A stretch of 64,000 bases of DNA from an uncultured Sutterella sp. (GCA_905202595.1 CAJKSP010000008.1:6430-70429); one strand, 5' to 3'. Counted from the stretch's first letter, positions 1-8,706 are shown. The notes: a model not told the origin generated them from the letters alone. Made by a program: numbers and translations.

Positions 1-944
1 TACGGGCAGCGGCTCGCAAAGGGACAGCCTCGGCCGAGCTTCTCGGGCGGCGGGATCTCGCCCTTGATCGGATGGAGCGCCGCATGCGGACTCTTCATGT
101 CCGGCAGCGCGCGAAGAAGGCCCTCCGTATAGGGATGCGCCGGATTGGCAATCACCTGTTTAACGGGGCCCTCTTCCAGAATCGTGCCCGCATAGATCAC
201 GCTCACGCGGTCGGCCACGTCGCGCGCCAGCATGAGGTCATGCGTCACCAGCAGCATCGACATGCCGCGCGCCAGCACGAGCTCGCGCATTTCCTGCAGG
301 AGCTCGCGCTGCACGACGACGTCGAGCGCCGTCGTCGGCTCGTCGGCGAGCAGCAGCTTGGGCTCGCCGACGAGAGCGAGCGCAATCATGATGCGCTGCC
401 GCATGCCGCCGGAGAGCTGATGCGGATAGGCGTCAAAGCGCTTTTCCGGCGCAGTGATGCCCACCTGCTTCAGAAACGAGATGGCGAGATCGCGGATCTC
501 TTCATGGTGCTTCGCGAGCGACGCTGCGGCAGCGCGGCCGCGGAACTTCGGATGACGGTAGGCAATCGTCTCCATCAGCTGATAGCCGATGGTGCGCATC
601 GGATTGAGCGCAGACATGGCGTCCTGCACGACGATGCTGATGTCGGCGCCGCGAACGCTCTGGATGTCCGCTTCCGAAAGGCCGACGAGCTCGCGTCCGG
701 CAAACCTGATGCTGCCGGCCGTTCGGCTCTTTTTGCCGGCAAGGCCCAGCACCGACCGAGCAAGCACGCTCTTGCCCGAGCCGGACTCGCCGATGAGCGC
801 ATGAATCGTACCGCGCTTGACTGAGAGGTCGACGCCATGAAGCACTTCAACGCCGCCGAAGCTCACGCGCAGATTCTTCACCTCCAGCAGCGCATCATCA
901 GCCGAAGCAGGCGCTGCCGAGGGACTCTGAGAATTCAGATGCAT
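1..944 (-). CDS. Peptide ABC transporter ATP-binding protein (DppD/OppD type), cut by the window edge
   Basis: The reading frame is open from an ATG at 944 leftward to base 1 with no stop, so the C-terminus lies outside the window. About 314 residues are visible. I read Walker A GESGSGKS, the ABC signature LSGGMRQR, Walker B LLADEPTT and, at the very edge, the GCPFASRCP cysteine motif of the oligo_HPY tail found in dipeptide/oligopeptide importer ATPases. It would power peptide uptake from the cytoplasmic face of the inner membrane. It lies 117 bp downstream of, and in the same direction as, the peptide-binding protein at 1062-2621, so the two probably share an operon that continues left (permeases not seen). 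The start is preceded by only a weak ribosome site. Substrate is inferred from the family, not shown. Confidence 0.88.
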   Translation of the reverse strand, partial: MHLNSQSPSAAPASADDALLEVKNLRVSFGGVEVLHGVDLSVKRGTIHALIGESGSGKSVLARSVLGLAGKKSRTAGSIRFAGRELVGLSEADIQSVRGADISIVVQDAMSALNPMRTIGYQLMETIAYRHPKFRGRAAAASLAKHHEEIRDLAISFLKQVGITAPEKRFDAYPHQLSGGMRQRIMIALALVGEPKLLLADEPTTALDVVVQRELLQEMRELVLARGMSMLLVTHDLMLARDVADRVSVIYAGTILEEGPVKQVIANPAHPYTEGLLRALPDMKSPHAALHPIKGEIPPPEKLGRGCPFASRCP

Positions 945-969
945 TTAGAAAAAGAAGCTTTCAGGTGCG

Positions 970-1002
970 GCGCGCGGACCGGCATGCCGCCCGTCCGCGC
1001 GC
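970..1002. repeat. 10-bp inverted repeat in the intergenic region of the peptide ABC operon
   Basis: GCGCGCGGAC at 970-979 is repeated inverted at 993-1002 around a 13-base spacer. No T-run follows on either strand, so it is more likely an mRNA-stability or processing stem-loop than a strong terminator. Placed between binding protein and ATPase, it could let the binding protein be made in excess, as is common in such operons; that is inference. Confidence 0.5.
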
Positions 1003-1061
1003 TGCGGTCCCCAAGCGCGAGGCGCTTGAGGCCGCTGGATCCGCCTGGATTGAAGAGGCGC

Positions 1062-2621
1062 TTACTTGAAGGAGAGGCTGCGGACCGAGAAGTCGATCGA
1101 GCTCATCGTGCCCGGCTCCCAGATCACGCTCTTCTGCTTGGCATAGATCATCGGCACCTGATAGAGCGGGCAGGCCTTGGGATCATCGGCAAAGACCTTG
1201 AGCATTTCAGTCCAGGCCTTGAGGCGCTCCTGCGGATCCACAGACGTTTCGAGCGTCTTACCGAGCACGTTGAACTTCTGGTACTCGGGCGTCTGCGTGA
1301 AGTAGCCCATCTGGTCCCAAGAGCTGCCGCTCTTGATGCGGCGCCAGAGCTGCGAAACCGGATCGGGGTAGTAGGCCGAGAAGGAGGCGTTGTTGATCAT
1401 GCGGTCCTTGCCTGCGCCTTCGACCTGCGTCCAGTTCTCCTTGACGTCAAGCTTGACGTTGAGGCCCACGGCCTTGAGCATACCGGCCACAGCCTGCGAG
1501 ACAACAAGCTCCTGCGTGTAGTAGCCCGGCTGGATGCGCCAGACGATCTGCTCGCCCTTGTAGCCCGATTCCTTCACGAGCTTCTTGGCAAGCGCCGGAT
1601 CGTAGAGCTTCTTATCGGCCTCTTTGACATAGAGGTCGCCGAACGTCGGGGACTGGAAGCTGTTGGCCGCCGCGGTCTTTCCGGCAAAGAGCGCCTGCAC
1701 GAGCACATCGCGGTCGATGGCATGCAGAATCGCCTGGCGCAGCTTCTTGTTCGCCATGATCGGCGAGCTCTTGTCGTCGAAAACGAGGGCGTAGACGTTG
1801 TCGATCGGCCCGCCGACCACATCAATCTTGCCGTCGGCCGAAAGCGGCTTCACCTGATCGGGCGGCACTTCGGTAATGAGGTCGAACTCGCCCGAACGCA
1901 GTCCGGCCACGCGGGCGGAGAGCTCCGGCACCTCCACGAAGGAAAGCTCCTTGGCGGGCGCCTTGTCGCCCCAATAGCCCTCGAAGCGCTTGAGCTTGAG
2001 CTCGGCGCCGTGGCGGAACTCGACGACTTCATAGGGGCCGGTTCCTACGGGATGCAGAATCCACTTGCTCCAGCCGCCCGCCTTCTTCCAGGCATCTTCC
2101 GAGATGATCTCGGACATGCGGGCCGAGAAGCGGCGCTCAATCAGCGGATCGGGACCGTTCATCGTGACGCGCACGGTGTAGTCGTCCACCTTTTCAATCG
2201 ACTTGAGGCCGCCGAGGAACTCGAAGGCCATCGGACGGCCGGGGGCCTTTTCACTCGAGAAGCGCTCAGGGCCGAACGAAAAGACCACGTCGTCAGCAGT
2301 AAAGTCCGTGCCGTCCTGGAACTTCACGCCCTTGCGAAGCTTGAATTCAACCGTCTCGGGCGAAAGGCGCTTCCAGGATTCTGCCAGCCCCGGATGCAGC
2401 TCGCCCGTCTTCAGATCGGCGCGAATGAGCGTTTCAAAAATGGAATAGGCCACGCGGTCCATGACGTTGCTGTTCATGCCCTGCGGCTCGACATTCGGCG
2501 GAAGCTGCTGCACGGCCACCACCATGTGGTCGGCATTGGCAAAGGCGGCCGAGGCGAGCCCCAGCGCGAGAACGAGGCCGGCTGCCAGCTTGCGCGGCGC
2601 AAAAAAAGTGCTTTTCTTCAT
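1062..2621 (-). CDS. Periplasmic peptide-binding protein (SBP family 5, DppA/OppA-like)
   Basis: 519 residues. The start MKKSTFF at 2621 was chosen over an upstream in-frame ATG (2681) because a signal peptide (KK, then a hydrophobic stretch ending ASAAFA) begins there and a GAAG-type ribosome site precedes it. The length and blocks such as VEFKLRKGVKFQDG and GTGPYEV are typical of SBP_bac_5 proteins, which capture peptides, glutathione or related solutes in the periplasm. It is transcribed leftward into the ATPase gene at 1-944. The window also holds a gsi-like operon (9955-13738) that lacks a binding protein, so this protein could in principle serve either transporter. Substrate unknown. 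Confidence 0.9.
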   Translation of the reverse strand: MKKSTFFAPRKLAAGLVLALGLASAAFANADHMVVAVQQLPPNVEPQGMNSNVMDRVAYSIFETLIRADLKTGELHPGLAESWKRLSPETVEFKLRKGVKFQDGTDFTADDVVFSFGPERFSSEKAPGRPMAFEFLGGLKSIEKVDDYTVRVTMNGPDPLIERRFSARMSEIISEDAWKKAGGWSKWILHPVGTGPYEVVEFRHGAELKLKRFEGYWGDKAPAKELSFVEVPELSARVAGLRSGEFDLITEVPPDQVKPLSADGKIDVVGGPIDNVYALVFDDKSSPIMANKKLRQAILHAIDRDVLVQALFAGKTAAANSFQSPTFGDLYVKEADKKLYDPALAKKLVKESGYKGEQIVWRIQPGYYTQELVVSQAVAGMLKAVGLNVKLDVKENWTQVEGAGKDRMINNASFSAYYPDPVSQLWRRIKSGSSWDQMGYFTQTPEYQKFNVLGKTLETSVDPQERLKAWTEMLKVFADDPKACPLYQVPMIYAKQKSVIWEPGTMSSIDFSVRSLSFK

Positions 2622-3279
2622 GATCACTTCTGTCGTCAGGAGCCTTGCCGCACAGTGAGCGGCATATCCTGCCCGGCGCATTGAGAGCGGTGCGCAGCAG
2701 AAGCGGCCCCCTTTTTCATCTTGACTAATGGGAACAGTTGGGTTCTCTCAGGCCGCACATTGTTGGAAGCGCACATGAAAGCAGCGCAAAGGCTCGATGA
2801 ACTTTGTATGACCGACTGCGCCCGCAGACTGGGGCGGCGGACAACGTCGCCGTACGAGGAAGCGGCCGGCGCCATCGCGACGCACCCTGCCGACCGGACC
2901 GACAGAAGCGGTTCGATGCCTGCGGCAATCACTGCCGCAGGGGCCAATGTGCATGCAAGCGCTTGCTTTCAGAAGATCACTTTGACAGCAAGGAAAGAAT
3001 GGGCGAGCTCAAAAAAAATGAAATGGCTGGGCAAAGAGGCTTTCTCGTTTGGCGCGGCCTCATCTGCCGCTCGGCCATGAAGCAACGCTTTGCGCCGCAG
3101 CGACAAAGCGGCCCACGCCTTTTGAGCCAGCGGCAGGCGTCATCGTTCTGTCACAAAAGCCCGACGCTTGTCCCACAAGAAACTCGAGCTTGGAATCTTC
3201 AAGATGCTGCGGCCTCTAGCTTTCGTCCCTGCTTGCCATCCGCAAGGCCTGCCGGAAAGGGATTGAGCCGGATATAACG
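2622..3279. other. Intergenic region, no gene supported
   Basis: About 660 bp between the peptide-binding protein and the first tRNA terminator. Several short open frames on both strands have no ribosome site, no family resemblance and atypical composition; I treat them as chance. The segment nearest 2621 must contain the promoter of the binding protein, but I see no convincing -35/-10 pair. From about 3116 onward the sequence is the left copy of the duplication described separately. Confidence 0.5.
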
Positions 3280-3313
3280 AAAAACCCCGCCAGCTCAATC
3301 GCCTAGCGGGGTT
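3280..3313 (-). terminator. Intrinsic terminator of the left tRNA-Ser gene
   Basis: On the minus strand an AACCCCGC / GCGGGGTT stem is followed by a run of five T. It begins 16 bp after the 3' end of the tRNA at 3330-3417, so it ends that transcript. The same hairpin occurs after the second tRNA copy. Confidence 0.8.
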
Positions 3314-3329
3314 CATCGTTTATGCCTGT

Positions 3330-3417
3330 TGGCGGAAGAGGTGGGATTCGAACCCACGGAAGGTTGCCCTTCGCCGGTTTTCAAGACCGGTGCATTCAAC
3401 CGCTCTGCCACTCTTCC
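3330..3417 (-). tRNA. tRNA-Ser (anticodon UGA), copy 1
   Basis: 88 nt on the minus strand including an encoded CCA. The acceptor stem GGAAGAG pairs with CTCTTCC followed by discriminator G. The anticodon arm is CCGGT-CTTGAAA-ACCGG, giving anticodon TGA (UGA), and a long variable arm (GAAGGGCAACCTTC) marks a class II serine tRNA. The T arm GTGGG-TTCGAAT-CCCAC is canonical. Identical to the copy at 3742-3829. UGA-anticodon tRNA-Ser reads UCA and, through wobble, other UCN codons. Confidence 0.96.
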
Positions 3418-3418
3418 T

Positions 3419-3448
3419 AAAAAAGTCTTCTGCTCTTCGGAGAAGACT
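3419..3448 (-). terminator. Hairpin with T-run just upstream of tRNA-Ser copy 1
   Basis: On the minus strand AGTCTTCT and AGAAGACT form an 8-bp stem followed directly by six T, ending one base before the tRNA gene. It looks like an intrinsic terminator that would stop read-through from the second tRNA copy. A -10-like TAGAAT lies just upstream of it, so a tRNA transcript starting there would have to pass through this hairpin; which holds is not clear. Confidence 0.5.
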
Positions 3449-3691
3449 GTGCATTCTACCTGAAGAATGGACGCTGCGGGGGATCAAGGAAGCAAATACG
3501 CAACAGCTGCGAGCTGCCTGCGCTTTTGAGCATGCAGCAGACCTCATCGCTCTGTCACAAATATCCATCGCTTGTCCCACCACCATTTGCCCCACAGTCA
3601 GCTCGATCTTCAAAGCTGCGCTTCCGCACGCGCGCGTCGCTGCACGCTATCAGCAAAAAGCTTGCAGGAGAGGAATGAATACAGGCATAAC

Positions 3692-3725
3692 AAAAACCCC
3701 GCCAGCTTAATCGCCTAGCGGGGTT
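3692..3725 (-). terminator. Intrinsic terminator of the right tRNA-Ser gene
   Basis: Same CCCCGC / GCGGGG stem as at 3280-3313, followed on the minus strand by five T. Its position relative to the tRNA at 3742-3829 matches that of the left copy. Confidence 0.8.
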
Positions 3726-3741
3726 CGTCATTTATGACTGT

Positions 3742-3829
3742 TGGCGGAAGAGGTGGGATTCGAACCCACGGAAGGTTGCCCTTCGCCGGTTTTCAAGACC
3801 GGTGCATTCAACCGCTCTGCCACTCTTCC
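3742..3829 (-). tRNA. tRNA-Ser (anticodon UGA), copy 2
   Basis: Base-for-base identical to copy 1: 88 nt with CCA, class II variable arm, anticodon TGA. Its upstream flank differs completely from that of copy 1 and lacks the hairpin with T-run, so the two genes may have different promoters. Confidence 0.96.
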
Positions 3830-3922
3830 TATCAATCTTCTTCCCTGCGGAGAAAGCAGTTCATTGCCTCCTCAAATGCAGAAGCCTCTGCAGAACAAAA
3901 CGCCTTCCCCGCAGAGCACGAA

Positions 3923-4939
3923 CTACTGAGCCGTCTGAACAGGCGCTTGCGCTTCAGCGGCCTTGGGCTGCGCAACGTCAAAGAAGCCGTAGCTTGCCAA
4001 ACGCTTCGAGCGGCGGTCTAGGAGCTCTTCGCGCGGCATGCGCAGCAGCGCGCGAAGCTCGTCGACAATCGTCTGCTTCAACGTCGTCGCCATCAGCTTC
4101 GGATCGCGATGCGCACCGCCGATCGGCTCGGAAACGACGCGGTCGACGAGTCCGAGCGCCGAGAGACGCTCCGCCGTGAGGCCAAGCGCTTCTGCAGCGC
4201 GCGGCGCCTGAGCAGAGTCCTTCCAAAGAATGGAAGCGCAGCCTTCGGGCGAAATGACGGAATAAGTCGAATACTGAAGCATCATCACCACGTCGGCAAC
4301 GCCGAGCGCCAAGGCGCCGCCCGAACCGCCTTCGCCGATGACGCAGGCCACGATCGGCACGTTGAGCACCGACATTTCGTAGATGTTGCGTCCAATGGCC
4401 TCAGACTGGCCGCGCTCCTCAGCATCAATGCCGGGATAGGCGCCCGGGGTGTCGATGAAAGTGACGATCGGCAGATCGAATTTCTCAGCGAGCTTCATCA
4501 GGCGCAGCGCCTTGCGGTAGCCCTCCGGACGCGCCATGCCGAAGTTGCGCTGCGTGCGCTCACGAATGGTGCGGCCCTTCTGGTTGCCGATCACGACCAC
4601 GTTGATGTCGGCAATGCGGGCGAGGCCGCCCACAATGGCGGCATCGTCGGCAAAGGCGCGGTCGCCGTGCAGCTCGTGAAAGTCCGTAAACATCGCATCG
4701 ATGTAATCAAGCGTGTAGGGACGATTCGGATGGCGCGCGACAAGCGACACCTGCCAAGGGGTGAGCTCGGCGTACGTCTTCTTCACAAGCTCGGCTTCCT
4801 TAGCTTCGAGCGAAGCGATCTCGGAGGCGACGCTCACGCCCTTGCCCTGTTCAGCTTCTTCGAGCTCGCGCAGCTCGTCGATCTTCTTTTCGAGCGCCTC
4901 AATGTCGCGTTCGAATTCGAGAAAAACTTTCTTGGCCAT
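3923..4939 (-). CDS. accA: Acetyl-CoA carboxylase carboxyltransferase subunit alpha
   Basis: 338 residues, the usual AccA length plus a short Ala/Gln-rich tail. With AccD it forms the carboxyltransferase that moves the carboxyl group from biotin to acetyl-CoA, the committed step of fatty-acid synthesis. The N-terminal helical region MAKKVFLEFERDIEALEKKI, the HPNRPYTLDYI block, HELHGDRAFADD, and the glycine-rich GEGGSGGALALGVAD oxyanion region are all typical. The start has an AAGAG ribosome site. It lies 48 bp downstream of cysS in the same direction, so the two are probably co-transcribed, as in other Burkholderiales. Confidence 0.97.
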   Translation of the reverse strand: MAKKVFLEFERDIEALEKKIDELRELEEAEQGKGVSVASEIASLEAKEAELVKKTYAELTPWQVSLVARHPNRPYTLDYIDAMFTDFHELHGDRAFADDAAIVGGLARIADINVVVIGNQKGRTIRERTQRNFGMARPEGYRKALRLMKLAEKFDLPIVTFIDTPGAYPGIDAEERGQSEAIGRNIYEMSVLNVPIVACVIGEGGSGGALALGVADVVMMLQYSTYSVISPEGCASILWKDSAQAPRAAEALGLTAERLSALGLVDRVVSEPIGGAHRDPKLMATTLKQTIVDELRALLRMPREELLDRRSKRLASYGFFDVAQPKAAEAQAPVQTAQ

Positions 4940-4987
4940 GCTCTTCTTACCTAATGTGCCATGTGTTCTGTTGCCTGCAGAGCCGCA

Positions 4988-6394
4988 TCAGATGCGGCGC
5001 CAGGTCGTGCCCTTGGGCGAATCCATCAGCTCGACGCCTTCCTTGAGGAGGCTGGCGCGGATTTCGTCGGCGCGCGCGAAGTTCTTTGCCTTCTTGGCGG
5101 CAGCGCGTTCGTCGATGAGCGCCTGAATCCGGGCCTCATCGTCGGCCTTGACGCCGCCCTGCAGGAAGTTCGCCGGATCGCGCTGCAGGATGTTGAGGAT
5201 CTTGCCCAAGCCTTTGAGCTGGCGGACAAGCGCCGGCGAGCCGGTGCGGTTGATCTCGGCGGCGAGCTCAAACAGCACGCTCACGGCAAGCGGCGTATTG
5301 AAGTCGTCGTCCATCGCCGCTTTGAACTTCGCCGCATAGGCTTCGCTCCAGTCGAGCGGCTTGCCGTCGTCCGTCCGGCCGTTGAGCGCCGTATAGAAGC
5401 GCTGCAACGCCTTGTGCGCCTCCTCGATCAGTCCCGAAGAGAAGGAGATGGGGCTGCGGTAGTGGCTGCGCAGCAGGAAGAAGCGCAGCACTTCGGCGCC
5501 GTTTCCTGAGCCGTAGGCGGCTTCCGTATCCTTGAGCGCATCGCGGATCGTCCAGAAGTTGCCGAGCGACTTGCTCATCTTCTCTTCGGTGCCGTCGGCG
5601 TTGCGGACGCGAAGCGGACCCGAATGCATCCAGACGTTGGCAAAGGTCTTGCCGGTGGCGGCTTCGCTCTGCGCAATTTCATTTTCATGGTGCGGGAAGA
5701 TCAGGTCTGGACCGCCACCGTGAATGTCGATCGTTTCGCCGAGGATCTTCATCGACATCGCCGAGCACTCGATGTGCCAGCCCGGACGCCCGCGGCCCCA
5801 CTTCGAATCCCACTGCGGCTCGCCGGGCTTGGCGGACTTCCAGAGAACGAAGTCAAGCGGGTCGCGCTTGGACTGTCCGACGGAGACGCGCTCGCCCGCG
5901 CGCAGATCGTCGATCGACTTGCCGGAGAGCTTGCCGTAGGGGCGGAAGAGGCGCACGGCGTAGTCGACGTCGCCGTCAGCCGCCTGATAGGCATAGCCCT
6001 TCTCTTCGAGCTTGCCCACGAGATCGAGCATGGCCGGAATGAACTGCGTCGCGCGCGGCTCATACGTGGGAGCGAGGCAGCCGAGGGCGAGCATGTCCTC
6101 CTGCATTGCCCGGGCGAATTCGTCCGTCAGCTCGTCGGTGGTGATGCCGCGCTCTGCTGCGCGGCGAATGATCTTGTCGTCGACGTCCGTGATGTTGCGC
6201 ACGAACGTAACGTCGTAGCCCGAGGCCTCCAGCCAGCGGCGCACGACGTCGAAGGCGACGAACGTGCGTCCGTGGCCGATGTGGCAGTAATCGTAGACGG
6301 TTACGCCGCAAACGTACATTTTCACTTTGCCGGGTTCAAGGGGGACGAACGGCTTCTGCTCGCCGCTGAAAGTCGAATAGATCGAAAGCGCCAT
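4988..6394 (-). CDS. cysS: Cysteinyl-tRNA synthetase
   Basis: 468 residues from the start MALSIYSTF at 6394; an open frame continues 75 codons further upstream, but that part is proline/alanine-rich and unlike the family, so it is excluded. The enzyme charges tRNA-Cys with cysteine. The class I signatures are present: HIGHGRT (HIGH) near residue 36 and EEKMSKSLGN (KMSKS). Zinc ligands fit the pattern with the CGVTVYD cysteine and the HIECSAM and HHENE segments. Its upstream region (6395-6773) is divergent with the TPR gene. Confidence 0.97.
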   Translation of the reverse strand: MALSIYSTFSGEQKPFVPLEPGKVKMYVCGVTVYDYCHIGHGRTFVAFDVVRRWLEASGYDVTFVRNITDVDDKIIRRAAERGITTDELTDEFARAMQEDMLALGCLAPTYEPRATQFIPAMLDLVGKLEEKGYAYQAADGDVDYAVRLFRPYGKLSGKSIDDLRAGERVSVGQSKRDPLDFVLWKSAKPGEPQWDSKWGRGRPGWHIECSAMSMKILGETIDIHGGGPDLIFPHHENEIAQSEAATGKTFANVWMHSGPLRVRNADGTEEKMSKSLGNFWTIRDALKDTEAAYGSGNGAEVLRFFLLRSHYRSPISFSSGLIEEAHKALQRFYTALNGRTDDGKPLDWSEAYAAKFKAAMDDDFNTPLAVSVLFELAAEINRTGSPALVRQLKGLGKILNILQRDPANFLQGGVKADDEARIQALIDERAAAKKAKNFARADEIRASLLKEGVELMDSPKGTTWRRI

Positions 6395-6773
6395 GGCTGA
6401 AAAAAGCGCCCGCTCGAAAGCGGGGGAAAGAATTGACTGAAAGGGAGCGTCCGGCGCGCCGCCAGAAGGCCGGCCTTGCGCATGCGCTCCCCGTCGCGCC
6501 GCAACACCCGGAAACGGAAACGCCGGACGTGCGGCGGGGGCGGCCGAAGCCGAACCCGCTAAAATCTGGAGCTGGACTGCCGAAAGTATAGCCGCGGGGC
6601 GCTCTTCGATCCGAGGCATGAGCCCCCGTCAGCCATTCAGGCTAGCGCCTGACGGCTTGCTCAGGCGCTGTGCCTGCAGCTCGCTTTCGTGCATCCCCTA
6701 TATATGCCAAAAACAACCGCGCCACTGCGGCGAGCGGCAGTGCTCCGCGCCGCTGACGCGGCCAAGGACAAGA
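6395..6773. promoter_or_regulatory. Divergent intergenic region between cysS and the TPR gene
   Basis: About 380 bp with no supported gene. A -10-like TATACT on the minus strand near 6588 and TATATA on the plus strand near 6697 are candidates for the two divergent promoters, but neither has a good -35 at the right distance. The in-frame 5' extensions of both neighbouring open frames run into this segment and are not considered coding. Confidence 0.35.
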
Positions 6774-7322
6774 ATGCGCAGAACTCTTTTCGCTTTATTC
6801 GCCGCAGCGGCCATTGCGGCATCAGCCGGCCCCGCAGCCGCCGCTTCTGAGATGCAGGAGCTGGCCGCAACGCTTCAGAATTCGCAGTTTTCCACCCGCG
6901 TCGAAAGCCTTCTGAAGCAGAACCGACCCGCACAGGCGGTCGAGCTTGCCGAAATCGGCATCGAGCGCAATCCGCGCAACGCTCAGCTTCAGTTTCTGAA
7001 ATCAGTGGGCCTGGAAGCGCTCGGCCGCACGGAGGAAGCGGAGAAGACGCTCAAAAGCCTCATCAGCGCCTACCCGGAAATTCCGGAGCCCTACAACAAT
7101 CTCGCCGTTCTCGAAGCCGGCGCAGGCAATCTCGAAGAAGCCGTGCGGCTTCTGCAGAACGCGCTGCGCATCAGCCCCGACTTCGCCCTCGCCCGCAAGA
7201 ACTTGGGCGACGTCCACCTTGCGCTCGCGCTGGAAAGCTATGAAGCCGCCGCGCCGCAGCTGAAGGAAAACAACGTGCTGCAGTCGCGGCTCAAGACGCT
7301 TCGCCGCCTTCTGGACCGCTGA
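6774..7322 (+). CDS. Exported TPR-repeat protein
   Basis: 182 residues. The start MRRTLFALF at 6774 follows an AAGGA ribosome site and opens a signal peptide ending near AGPAAAA. The mature part is almost entirely tetratricopeptide helices: AVELAEIGIERNP, AEKTLKSLISAYPEIPEPYNNLAVLE and AVRLLQNALRISPDFALARKNLGDVHLALA fit at least three TPR units. TPR proteins act as protein-interaction scaffolds; the partner is unknown. In related Burkholderiales a TPR protein sits in the same place between cysS and the cyclophilin genes, and here it is followed at 68 bp by ppiA. Confidence 0.8.
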   Translation: MRRTLFALFAAAAIAASAGPAAAASEMQELAATLQNSQFSTRVESLLKQNRPAQAVELAEIGIERNPRNAQLQFLKSVGLEALGRTEEAEKTLKSLISAYPEIPEPYNNLAVLEAGAGNLEEAVRLLQNALRISPDFALARKNLGDVHLALALESYEAAAPQLKENNVLQSRLKTLRRLLDR

Positions 7323-7390
7323 TCCGCTTGCTTTTCTTTACCGCGCCTGCCGCGCCTTTTTGCCAGTCATTTAACAAGAGACACATCACC

Positions 7391-7975
7391 ATGCAGTTCC
7401 GCACCCGTCTTCTTCTTGCCGCGCTTCCGGCCGTCATGCTCGCCGCCGGCGCCTCCTCCCCCGCAGCAGCCGCCGGCGCCCCTCGCGTCGAGCTCGACAC
7501 CACGATGGGCAAAATCGTCGTGCAGCTGTCCCCTGACCGCGCGCCGATCACCGTCAAGAACTTCCTCACCTACGTGAAGGAAGGCCACTACAACGGAACG
7601 ATCTTTCACCGCGTGATTTCTGGCTTCATGATTCAGGGCGGCGGCTATACGCCCGCCATGCAGGAAAAGCCCACCCACGAGCCCATTCCGCTCGAAGCTC
7701 GCGGCGGCCTGCGCAACGACCGCTACACGATCGCCATGGCCCGCACCTCGTATCCGCACTCGGCGACGTCGCAGTTCTACATCAACGTGGCCGACAACGA
7801 CTTCCTCAACGCCGATCAGGCGCAGGACGGCCAAGGCTATGCCGTCTTCGGCCAGGTGGTCTCCGGCATGAACGTGGTCGACAAGATCGCCGCCGTGAAG
7901 ACGGGCGCCAAGGCCGGCATGAGCGACGTGCCGCTCGAGCCCGTCGTGATCAAATCGGCCAAGATCCTCAAGTAA
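7391..7975 (+). CDS. ppiA: Periplasmic peptidyl-prolyl cis-trans isomerase (cyclophilin A type)
   Basis: 194 residues. The start MQFRTRLLL at 7391 gives a clear signal peptide with SSPAAAAGA near the cleavage point. The cyclophilin core is complete: TMGKIVVQLSPDRAP, FHRVISGFMIQGGGY (catalytic Arg in FHRV), IAMARTSYPHSATSQFYINVADNDFL and GYAVFGQVV. It would speed proline isomerisation during folding of envelope proteins. A second, cytoplasmic cyclophilin follows at 8154; the two are about the same in the core and probably arose by duplication. Confidence 0.93.
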   Translation: MQFRTRLLLAALPAVMLAAGASSPAAAAGAPRVELDTTMGKIVVQLSPDRAPITVKNFLTYVKEGHYNGTIFHRVISGFMIQGGGYTPAMQEKPTHEPIPLEARGGLRNDRYTIAMARTSYPHSATSQFYINVADNDFLNADQAQDGQGYAVFGQVVSGMNVVDKIAAVKTGAKAGMSDVPLEPVVIKSAKILK

Positions 7976-8153
7976 GCGCTCAGCCGGCGGCCTCTCCTCG
8001 GGCAGATGCGCGCTGTGCGACAATAATGAATTTTCGGGAAGGGACTGCGTGCTGTCCAAGCGGCGCAGCCCTTCGGCCCAGCAACCGAGGAGGCGGCAGG
8101 ATCCGCCGGCAGGCGCCGGCGACGCCATCCCCGCTTCCAATGAAGACATCAAA

Positions 8154-8648
8154 ATGATTCGCTTTACGACCAACAAGGGCGTCATCGACATCGAGCTCGA
8201 TCACGAGCACGCGCCCAAGACCTGCGAAAACTTCGAGCGCTACGTGACCACGGGCTTCTACAACGGGACGATCTTTCACCGCGTCATCCCGGGCTTCATG
8301 ATTCAGGGCGGCGGCTTCGAGCCGGGCCTGAAGCAGAAGCCGACGATGCCGCCGATCGAAAATGAAGCCGCCAACGGCCTCAAGAACGACCGCTACACGA
8401 TCGCAATGGCCCGCACGCAGGATCCGCATTCGGCGACGGCTCAGTTCTTCATCAATGTTGCCGACAACGACTTCCTCAATCACACCGCGCCCACGCCGCA
8501 GGGCTGGGGCTATGCCGTGTTCGGCCGAGTCGTCGCCGGCACGGATGTGGTCGACGCGATTGCGCGCGTGCGCACTGCCACGCGCGGCTTCTACGGCGAC
8601 GTCCCCGTCGAAGACGTCGTCATCGAAAAGGCTGAAAAGATCGACTGA
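8154..8648 (+). CDS. ppiB: Cytoplasmic peptidyl-prolyl cis-trans isomerase (cyclophilin B type)
   Basis: 164 residues, standard for PpiB. The start MIRFTTNKGVIDIEL at 8154 was chosen because the family begins exactly there; upstream codons in the same frame are not conserved in type, and GAAGA precedes the ATG. It has no signal peptide. Core motifs FHRVIPGFMIQGGGF, MARTQDPHSATAQFFINVADNDFLNH and WGYAVFGRVV are all present. It assists folding in the cytoplasm. It sits between ppiA and lpxH in the same orientation, an order common in beta- and gammaproteobacteria. Confidence 0.95.
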   Translation: MIRFTTNKGVIDIELDHEHAPKTCENFERYVTTGFYNGTIFHRVIPGFMIQGGGFEPGLKQKPTMPPIENEAANGLKNDRYTIAMARTQDPHSATAQFFINVADNDFLNHTAPTPQGWGYAVFGRVVAGTDVVDAIARVRTATRGFYGDVPVEDVVIEKAEKID

Positions 8649-8706
8649 TCTTTCCTGCTGCAGGAAGCGGAGGCGCCCGCCGGGCATCCTCCGCGCGCGC
8701 CAGAGC

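Larger units (their letters stand above)
3116..3830. repeat. Diverged tandem duplication carrying tRNA-Ser genes
   Basis: The segment 3116-3418 resembles 3520-3830, offset by about 412 bp. Both copies contain, in order, a 'ttttgagc' start, 'gtcacaaa', 'cgcttgtccca', a block near 'ctcgatctt', the same terminator hairpin and an identical tRNA-Ser gene. The flanks have diverged strongly while the 88-bp tRNA and the terminator stem are kept, as expected of an old duplication in which only the functional RNA is under selection. Confidence 0.65.

Noticed and set aside
375..402. CPAC in the octaheme protein (residues 375-378) as an additional heme site
   Set aside because: It is followed by Gly, not His or Lys, so it is better explained as extra cysteines near the active site than as a ninth heme. 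Numbers here are residues, not bases.
837..2684. A 615-codon open frame on the plus strand opposite the peptide-binding protein
   Set aside because: It is a mirror frame caused by high GC at third positions. The minus strand has a signal peptide, family motifs and a ribosome site.
2804..3277. A 157-codon plus-strand frame between the peptide-binding protein and tRNA-Ser
   Set aside because: No ribosome site, no domain, and it runs into the degenerate duplication and the start of the tRNA terminator region.
6394..6619. N-terminal extension of cysS by 75 codons
   Set aside because: Low-complexity Pro/Ala sequence overlapping the divergent promoter region; the family starts at MALSIYSTF.
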